This document shows positions 59,701-64,000 of a stretch of 64,000 bases of DNA, piece after piece. Within the stretch, counting starts at the first letter, position 1. Each line of letters begins with the position of its first letter. The translations under genes and the position numbers were made by a program. Source of the stretch: Flaccisagitta enflata (Eukaryota; Chaetognatha; Sagittoidea; Aphragmophora); assembly GCA_965153355.1 (NCBI GenBank), contig OZ231126.1, forward strand, positions 6,262,001 to 6,326,000, in the 5' to 3' direction. The notes below the pieces were generated by a model, which saw only the letters and a program-made list of their open reading frames with translations, ran no database searches and was not told the DNA's origin.

Positions 59701-60732
59701 GGCATTCCTTGAAGTCCATGAAAGCATTTTTAAAAAAAAATAAAAATTTTTTTCAAAGAAAAAAAAATATTTCAAAAAAAAAAAAAATTATTTCAAAAAA
59801 AAATTTTTTTCGAAAAAAAAATATTCTTAAGTCCAAGAAATAATGTTACTAGGTACATCATAAATACCCTTATATTTTCTTAACCAATACTCAGAATTTA
59901 CTGAAATCTTGCAGGGGAGCTTTAATTGATGCAATGAACCTTCACAACAAGTTTGAACAACATTGGTGAACCTTTACTACCATTCCCCTATGTAAATTGC
60001 GCAAGTCTAGGAATTAATATTACTAGCAAAATACCCTTATATCTTCTTAACCAAAACTCAGAATTATCTGAAATCTTGCAGGGGAGCTTTAATTGATGCA
60101 ATAAAACTTCACAACAAGTTTGAACAACATTGGTGAACCTTTACTACCATTCCCCTATGTAAATTGCACAAGTCCAGGAATTAATATTACTACAAAAATA
60201 ATAGGCAAAGGGTATTAAATATTTATGAATGTTGTTGAAAGTTGGTACACAGGTTAGTAATGCCCTCAAAATAACACTGACCAAGTTTCATCAATATCTG
60301 AGTTGAGGTTCTAAAGTTTTTAAGGGTTGACACAACGACAAACGACTCACTACACGATCAAGGCTATGTTATAGTCCTCGACGTAAACTGATTGTCGAGG
60401 ACAAAAATTTTTTTCAATCTTTTGATTTTTCCCCCGTCCCCAAATTTTTTTATTTTATTCCCCCCAACTTTATACACGCCTGTCAGGTTGTCAAAGAGAA
60501 CCTCGCCAACGCCGACGCCCCAGCCGAGCAAATCACCGAAGCTCTCGAACAATGGGAAGAAGCTGACCAAACCGTTCAACAGAAATTGGAAAATGGAGAA
60601 GAGATCGACTGGGAAGCAGTGTTTAAGCAAGCGGAGCAACTACACCCACAAAACAGAATTTTCAGTACGATCGTTTTTGGTACCGTTTATGGTGTCTTTA
60701 CTGCAGTGGCATCGTCCTGCAGTATTTCTTGA
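46249..60732 (+). CDS. Small membrane/secreted protein of unknown function hosting a transposon nest
   Basis: I do not recognise it. Five exons join in phase: 46249-46310, 46472-46565, 58694-58781, 58924-59129 and 60487-60732, giving 231 residues. The ATG at 46249 opens a hydrophobic N-terminus (STVVGVVSLAILATVIG), a signal peptide or anchor, followed by NVTNATNGT with N-glycosylation sites. Exon 3 adds a second hydrophobic stretch (ATAMMASTIGLVAAL). Exon 4 is basic (KRKRNRRSR), then holds KEDFIKFIKGKVLDGVDIEEW. Exon 5 is acidic and helical and ends in a third hydrophobic stretch (STIVFGTVYGVFTAV). Donors are GG/GTATGC, CAG/GTGTGT, AAG/GTGTGT and CAG/GTTGCA; acceptors are all AG. Intron 2 is 12.1 kb and almost all transposon; intron 4 holds a family B element. 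The exon 2 to 3 join across the nest rests on phase and open frame, so RNA evidence would matter. Confidence 0.68.
46683..47062. mobile_element. 380 bp TA-flanked MITE
   Basis: Left end CACTCTTTATTTTGAGTAAG; right end, reversed, CACTCTTTATTTTTTTTAAG. TA flanks both sides. The body has repeated AAGGACATT and GCCTCA motifs in both orientations. It lies 13 bp left of the next element. Confidence 0.75.
47575..47766 (+). mobile_element. Hairpin-ended short repeat, family A
   Basis: CAACAAGGCCGGATACACGG at the left, a GGACGGAC run, and AGTCGCGTAGCACGCGACTA followed by A's at the right. It is inserted in the left arm of the outer element. Confidence 0.75.
49086..55919 (+). CDS. Five-exon transposase-like protein (1137 aa)
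   Basis: Exons 49086-49718, 51890-52508, 53092-53429, 53944-54102 and 54255-55919 join in phase without a stop. Exon 1 encodes three AT-hook-like motifs (KGRGRPRQ, GGRPRRED, NGRPRKAE), a basic Arg/Lys/Glu stretch and about ten LGDTLEDT repeats. Exon 2 is Ser/Pro- then Arg/Lys-rich. Exon 3 has an HTH-like segment (LTRDEIHASLGISKNMV). Exons 3-5 then give QKRFLSDTITRLHIEF, LRPKWVLPPKD and the CLCSTH motif. The core contains VLSSDYAEKY (D732), EIQSIHW, FGSDRCGQQF (D823) and GAGHGKEEHDHVGAYGK (D877). This order matches, from memory, a broad class of uncharacterised invertebrate proteins (EIQSAHW, FFSDG..QF, SHGKG..DG), and D732-D823-D877 is a plausible DDE-type triad. It is not a classic mariner, hAT or PIF transposase. 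The start at 49086 is the first ATG of the open exon. Confidence 0.86.
49530..49685 (+). repeat. Coding 24 bp minisatellite in transposase exon 1
   Basis: GAGACACGCTTGGAGACACG-type units translated as LGDTLEDT. All alternate frames are shadows. Confidence 0.9.
49738..49853. mobile_element. Short inverted-repeat fragment
   Basis: TACACTTTTTTTTATAAGAA at the left and GTTCTTATAAGAA near the right, with GAAGCCTT inside. A longer relative lies at about 16541-16953 in the SUDS3 intron (TTTTTATAAGAACGTC and GATGTTCTTATAAACTAGGT). Confidence 0.45.
49854..50120 (+). mobile_element. Hairpin-ended short repeat, family A, variant
   Basis: AACAAGGCCAAGTTATGGCC at the left, a GAATGAAT run, GACCGACCGACCAACC, and GTGCGAGGACGCACTTAAAA at the right. 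It lies in transposase intron 1. Confidence 0.7.
50384..50532 (+). mobile_element. Family A repeat, degenerate
   Basis: ACCAGATACACAACTACCCA, GGGCGGGCAGGGG, GACAGACGGACATGGCA and TTCACGCGACTGG in the family A order. Confidence 0.5.
50578..51879. mobile_element. 1.3 kb transposon with TTAAAAA arrays, related to the outer element
   Basis: The ends are inverted over about 40 bp: CAGGGGTAGGAAAGCTAAAA at 50578 and its complement ending at 51879. The 6 bp TCTTTT flanks both sides (50572-50577, 51880-51885). The left arm is an array of GAGTTAAAAA units (50650-51070) and the right arm of AACTCTTTTT units (51417-51870), so the transcript could fold back along its length. The ends resemble CAGGGGGTGGTAAGCTAAAA of the outer element. 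There is no coding capacity. It occupies transposase intron 1 up to 10 bp from exon 2. Confidence 0.87.
51233..51374 (+). mobile_element. Hairpin-ended short repeat, family A
   Basis: ACAAGGCCGAATCCAGTCGC at the left and GAGTCGCGTGTCCGCGACTA followed by A's at the right. It is nested inside the 1.3 kb element. Confidence 0.7.
52578..52748 (+). mobile_element. Hairpin-ended short repeat, family A
   Basis: ACAAGGTCGTATACACGGCC at the left, a GACC run (52671-52690), and GTCGCTAGTCCGCGACTAGA at the right. It lies in transposase intron 2. Confidence 0.7.
52796..52985 (-). mobile_element. Hairpin-ended short repeat, family A
   Basis: TTTTTAGTCGCGTACACGCG at the left and CCATGTATATAGCCTTTAG at the right. 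It is the second copy in the same intron, in opposite orientation to the first. Confidence 0.65.
53470..53722 (-). mobile_element. Two adjacent family A repeats, the first truncated
   Basis: TTTTTAGTCGCGTGCACGCG (53470) runs to about 53587 and lacks its far end. A second copy starts at 53588 with TTAGTCGCGGACTAGCGACT and ends GGTATTGGCCTTGTTTTT. Both lie in transposase intron 3. Confidence 0.65.
53738..53792. repeat. GA microsatellite
   Basis: A pure GA run in transposase intron 3. Confidence 0.95.
56480..57130 (+). repeat. Four tandem units of about 160 bp with GGTT-rich blocks
   Basis: TGAAAAATGCCAAAG recurs near 56548, 56713, 56873 and 57037, followed each time by GTAGGCTGGTTGGGTGGTAG. 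The unit size and tetranucleotide-rich block resemble the core of Helentron-like elements, but I saw no hairpin end. It lies in the 3' part of the 10.1 kb transposon. Confidence 0.75.
57131..58080. other. Non-coding 3' region of the 10.1 kb transposon
   Basis: AAGCGTCGAAACGTCCAAAC occurs twice (57258 and 57471). I see no other gene or repeat. Confidence 0.5.
59371..60407 (+). mobile_element. Minisatellite-bearing hairpin-ended element, family B, copy 3
   Basis: Same plan as 11366-12490: CAGTCCTCGACTGTAGTC, about ten CTGACCCGGCTACTCAGT units, short repeats with GATGGCATACCTTGAAG, A-rich tracts, two units of about 166 bp, a short AAC tract, and a terminal hairpin (GTCCTCGACG with TGTCGAGGAC). 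It lies in the last intron of the 46249-60732 gene. Confidence 0.78.
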
Positions 60733-61013
60733 GGCAGGGTTGCAGAAAATTCCATAAGTCCGAGGCACGCCTATTTTCCAACGGTATAGGTCCGACCTTT
60801 GGAATTTCTCTCGCACCACCAAAAGCTATCAATTTCTGAAATCTATACTCTTATGAAAAAAAAGTTTATACATACGTATAAATACAAGCATAAGACACCA
60901 AATATTTACAGAGCAGAATTCTTGTTTGTCTAAGCATCAAAAAGATAAACCAGGTCGGATACACGAACAACGAATCCTATAGGCAGTCGTTTGTGGTTGG
61001 GTAGGGTCAGAGA

Positions 61014-61084
61014 ATCTGTCTCTCTGTCTCTCTCTGTCTCTCTGTCTCTCTGTCTCTCTGTCTCTCTGTCTCTCTGTCTCTCTG

Positions 61085-61143
<59 letters not shown>
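61014..61143. repeat. TCTG/TC microsatellite
   Basis: TCTGTCTC repeats grading into pure TC. Confidence 0.95.
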
Positions 61144-61144
<1 letters not shown>

Positions 61145-61339
61145 GTTCTTCCACACGCACGAGAAAAACGTAAATAATCTACAATTTAAAGAAAACCAGT
61201 TGTTTGCAAATCGTGAGCTAGAATTCTCGGCGAATTTCAACTTTTTTTTTTCCAAAAGACAAAACGGAAAAAAACTCGAGTTTACAAACAATGGATTTGC
61301 ACTTCAATCTTTTCGCTTGAGTCGTTCGGAAGTGCTCAG

Positions 61340-61745
61340 TGACAGAGTAGTAAGAGCAGGATGGGGAAGGAGGTGGTGGTGGGTGGGGAGGGAGGTGGTA
61401 GTAGAGGGTGGGGAGGGCGGTGAAAGAGGAGGGTGGGGAGGGAGGTGGTTGTAGAGAGTGGGGAGGGTGGTGGTAGTGGTAGATTTGGATGCCCGATGGT
61501 GGGGAGGGAGGTGAAAGAGGAGGGTGGAGAGGAAGGTGAAAGAGGAGGGTGAAGAGGGAGGTGAAAGAGGAGGGTGGGGAGGGAGGTGAAAGAGGAGGGC
61601 GGGCAGGGAGGTAGTAGTGGAGGGTGGGGAGGAAGGTGGTAGTAGAGGGTGGGGAGGGAGGTGGTTGTAGAGGGAGGGGAGGGAGGTGGTAGTGGAGGGT
61701 GGGGAGGGAGGTGGTGGTAGTGGTAGATTTGGATGCCCGATGGTA
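61340..61745. repeat. G-rich minisatellite
   Basis: Units of about 25-50 bp containing GAGGGTGGGGAGGGAGGTG. The segment GTGGTAGATTTGGATGCCCG is present twice (about 61477 and 61723), marking a larger duplication. Confidence 0.85.
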
Positions 61746-62574
61746 CCCGAAGAATGGTGCTTACAGGGTGAAGTCTGAATTGTTCCGGCTGGATGGTTTA
61801 GTCCTGCAAGGTGGTAAATCCACTTCACTTGGCGGTTATTGTAGACTATGATAAATGGTGTAGGGGTTAAAACCGGTGATAGTGCAGACAGTGCTGAAGC
61901 GATGACGAAATTCTAAGTAAAAGGCACGATGGGGACGAAGATATGGCAGAAAATGAAGCTAACCTTATCCAACTTTGTCTCGTCATTCGTCAAATTTGTC
62001 AGATTAATGAGCCGGTTGTGCCCACGAACCTGTCAGTCAGAACATCAGTCTTGTCGTCCACTGTGTAACAACCATACTAAGTATTGTAGAATGCGGTTGG
62101 GTCGGTCAGAAATTATGTATAAGCCACTAGTAGTCTAAAAAATAATATGGACTGGCGGACGGACACTCGCAAGGACACATCTTGTGGTAATGGAATGCGG
62201 GAACGCTAATAAAAAGCGAAACCCGGGGCAGCTGCGATTTTGAAAAATGGGATCAGGGAAAACAGAAATTCGTCATCATCACGCACGCGAGGGTTGTTGA
62301 TTCAGCCATTCCAATTGGAAAACAAAACATCGACGCCGAATATGAAGTTCATAGGCGGAGTGAGTGTCTGGCGAGGTACGTAACAGTCTGGCTAGTCACG
62401 ATGTGAAGTTTGTTTAACAATAAATTACAGTTGTTGTCCACTTGGTCAGAAATTCCGATGGTCGAGACAAAATTCCCACAACGCCGTTAGACGAAATAAT
62501 ATATCCGCGGCGAATATCTTAGTTTGGTGTTGCATCAGTTACAACAATTGTCATACTAGGCCTACGTAACTCAC

Positions 62575-63796
62575 CCCAGCGTTTTCTATTCGGGTTTCTT
62601 CTGTCGTTTCGCCATTTGTCTTCCGCCGGGGAACACGCCCCACGTACGAGTTCTTCGAATGCATTAACGACCCCAAAGCCACTGTCGTCGCCGCAATCGC
62701 CGTCATCGGCGCGGTTGTTATCGTCATCGAAGTCGGCGTCGGGGATGACATCTGAAGACGTTGGTGCTCGAACGGTTGGGGTGGTACTTGGTTCACGGCG
62801 CGTCCGTTTAGTTTATCATCATGACGTTTTCGAGCCTTGCTACACACGTCGCTGGTTGTCGGACGACGGCGCTTTTTCCCGCCTGACCGCGTCTGTCTGG
62901 CGGTCTGTCTGGCGTCGATGGTGGTCGAACGAACTTCCAAGTCGCCGTTCAAAGTCGTTGCGTGTTTATCTTGTCCGGCGTTAATGATTGTTGAATGAAG
63001 TTGTTCCTGGCCGGCGTTGATGGTGGTAGAATGAAGTTGCTCGTCGGAAATCGTCGAAGGCGGAGACCGGAAGTCGTTCAAATTGATGTCGACGTTCAAA
63101 ACTTGACGGACGTCTCCTTCGCCCGAATGCCTGTCGAAGATTACATATAAAGCTCAACGTGATGATCTAAATCGAGTCTAACTCTACATACTTAGTCGCA
63201 TGAAAGTGGTCAATGCATGATCCAAATCGATGTGGCCAAAAAAACTTTTAGTGCAAGAATACCCCCTTCCACACATGTAAACAAGTTTCTGCACACCTCT
63301 ATCACGTATCGACCAACCCCCCGCTCGTACAACCTTCCCAACCTCTCACTCTTCCCGTCACCTCGTGTTGATGTGTCGTTTGACCTTTTGAGCTTGGATG
63401 CTTCTATACTCGCATCGACTACAAGCGTAAGGTTTAATTCCCTGATGAGCCATTAGGTGAGCTTTCAGTCCCGGAGGATAACGCGTCGAGTACGGACAGA
63501 TATTACAAAACAGCGATTTTGACGACGACGAAGATGAGGAAGAGCCTGTTGTTGACGTGGATGTTGCGGTTGATGCTGTTGTTGATGCTGTTGTTGTTGT
63601 CGCTGTTGCCGATTCACATCGTCCTTGTACTCCATCGCCGTCTTCATCGCCTCCGTGTCGTTGCAAGTGAATTTTAAGTTCGAATTTAGTGTGCGCGGCG
63701 TAAGAACAGGAAGTCACGTGGCATTTGTGGCGTTTCTCGCCTCCGTGGCGTCGAGTTACGTGACGAGAAAGAATTACGCCATCGCTCGACCGGAAA
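62575..63796 (-). CDS. C2H2 zinc-finger protein (partial)
   Basis: Two exons join in phase: 63362-63796 and 62575-63130. The first starts in the middle of a finger (FRSSDGVILSRHVTRRH, its cysteines in an exon to the right). It then has GGEKRHKC-x4-C-x12-H-x3-H, a Ser/Thr/Ala-rich insert, and FCNICPYSTRYPPGLKAHLMAH and YACSRCEYRSIQAQKVKRH. The last His pair is completed across the intron (HINTR + HSGE). Exon 2 is Ser/Thr-rich with a basic patch (GGKKRRRP) and no more fingers. It ends GCTGGG before GTGAGT; if that is not a donor, the frame stops at 62551. C2H2 fingers of this spacing bind DNA; the fingers resemble those of REST/ZNF-type families, but I cannot name the orthologue. The 5' part lies beyond the minisatellite and the window edge. 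Confidence 0.8.
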
Positions 63797-63829
63797 CTAT
63801 ACGTGGGAATGGAAAAGGGATGAGGGTGA

Positions 63830-64000
63830 GAAGGTGAGGGAGGAGAGGAAGAGGAGAGGATGGTGGGAAGAAGAGGATGGTGTGAAGTAGGGAGGATTGT
63901 GGGAAGAAGGTAGGATGGTGGGAAGAAGAGAGGATGGTGAGAAGGAGGAGAGTGGGAAGAAGGGAGGATGGTGGGAAGAAGGGAGGATGGTGGGAAGAAG
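63830..64000. repeat. GGTGGGAAGAAG minisatellite
   Basis: Imperfect units GGGAGGATGGTGGGAAGAAG up to the window end, in an intron of the zinc-finger gene. Confidence 0.9.

Larger units (their letters stand above)
60733..62574. other. Convergent spacer between the membrane-protein gene and the zinc-finger gene
   Basis: It holds a degenerate family A fragment (about 60950-61010), a TCTC/TCTG microsatellite, and a GGTGG-rich minisatellite. A further exon of the zinc-finger gene could lie here (a possible acceptor is at about 61806), but I could not join one in phase. Confidence 0.5.

Noticed and set aside
61304-61828. Pro/Ser/Thr-rich 174-codon minus-strand frame
   Set aside because: Mostly G-rich minisatellite; a possible small exon at its start does not join the zinc-finger gene in phase.
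1-64000. tRNA, rRNA or other structured RNA genes
   Set aside because: I looked for tRNA A/B-box pairs and cloverleaf ends and for rRNA-like blocks and recognised none; a covariance-model scan would be needed to exclude them.

Overview
The window is metazoan nuclear DNA, most likely from an invertebrate. The genes are split by spliceosomal GT/AG introns, there are no operons or ribosome binding sites, and the introns and spacers are full of micro- and minisatellites and short transposons. Several repeats look like non-autonomous Helentrons: a core of about 165 bp repeats, a tetranucleotide tract and a hairpin end. Such elements are well known in molluscs, so a lophotrochozoan is a reasonable guess, but nothing here fixes the phylum. 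I built gene models by joining open exons whose splice phases agree and whose translation matches a known family or reads through without a stop.

Layout. Minus strand, right to left up to 46 kb: a Ser/Thr-rich protein of unknown function (43042-45164, 5' part not found); a MIF4G-domain protein like CTIF/MIF4GD (38404-42426); a membrane RING E3 ligase candidate (30138-35923); translation initiation factor eIF3 subunit L (21650-28589, 11 exons, complete); SUDS3/SDS3 of the SIN3-HDAC complex (13170-20830, 7 exons, complete); and a secreted Asp/Ser-rich protein (585-9043). On the plus strand a five-exon gene for an unknown small membrane protein runs from 46249 to 60732. Its second intron is about 12 kb and is filled with nested transposons. 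A C2H2 zinc-finger gene (minus strand) runs off the right edge.

The transposon nest is the most striking region. A terminal-inverted-repeat element with a 6 bp target duplication (TATTAG, 47076-58616) was itself invaded by a 10.1 kb element (48290-58387, TA target duplication). The 10.1 kb element carries an intact five-exon gene for a 1137-residue protein with AT-hooks and a plausible D-D-D/E catalytic core. A 397 bp internally deleted relative with the same ends lies at 18155-18551. A third element (50578-51879), related at its ends to the outer one, sits inside an intron of the transposase gene.

The second notable pattern is that exon edges have been tandemly copied into the neighbouring intron or 3' flank, often with their splice site. 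I see this eight times in five genes. In the RING gene the extra 3' splice sites are 96 bp apart and the frame stays open, so they could add 32-residue blocks.
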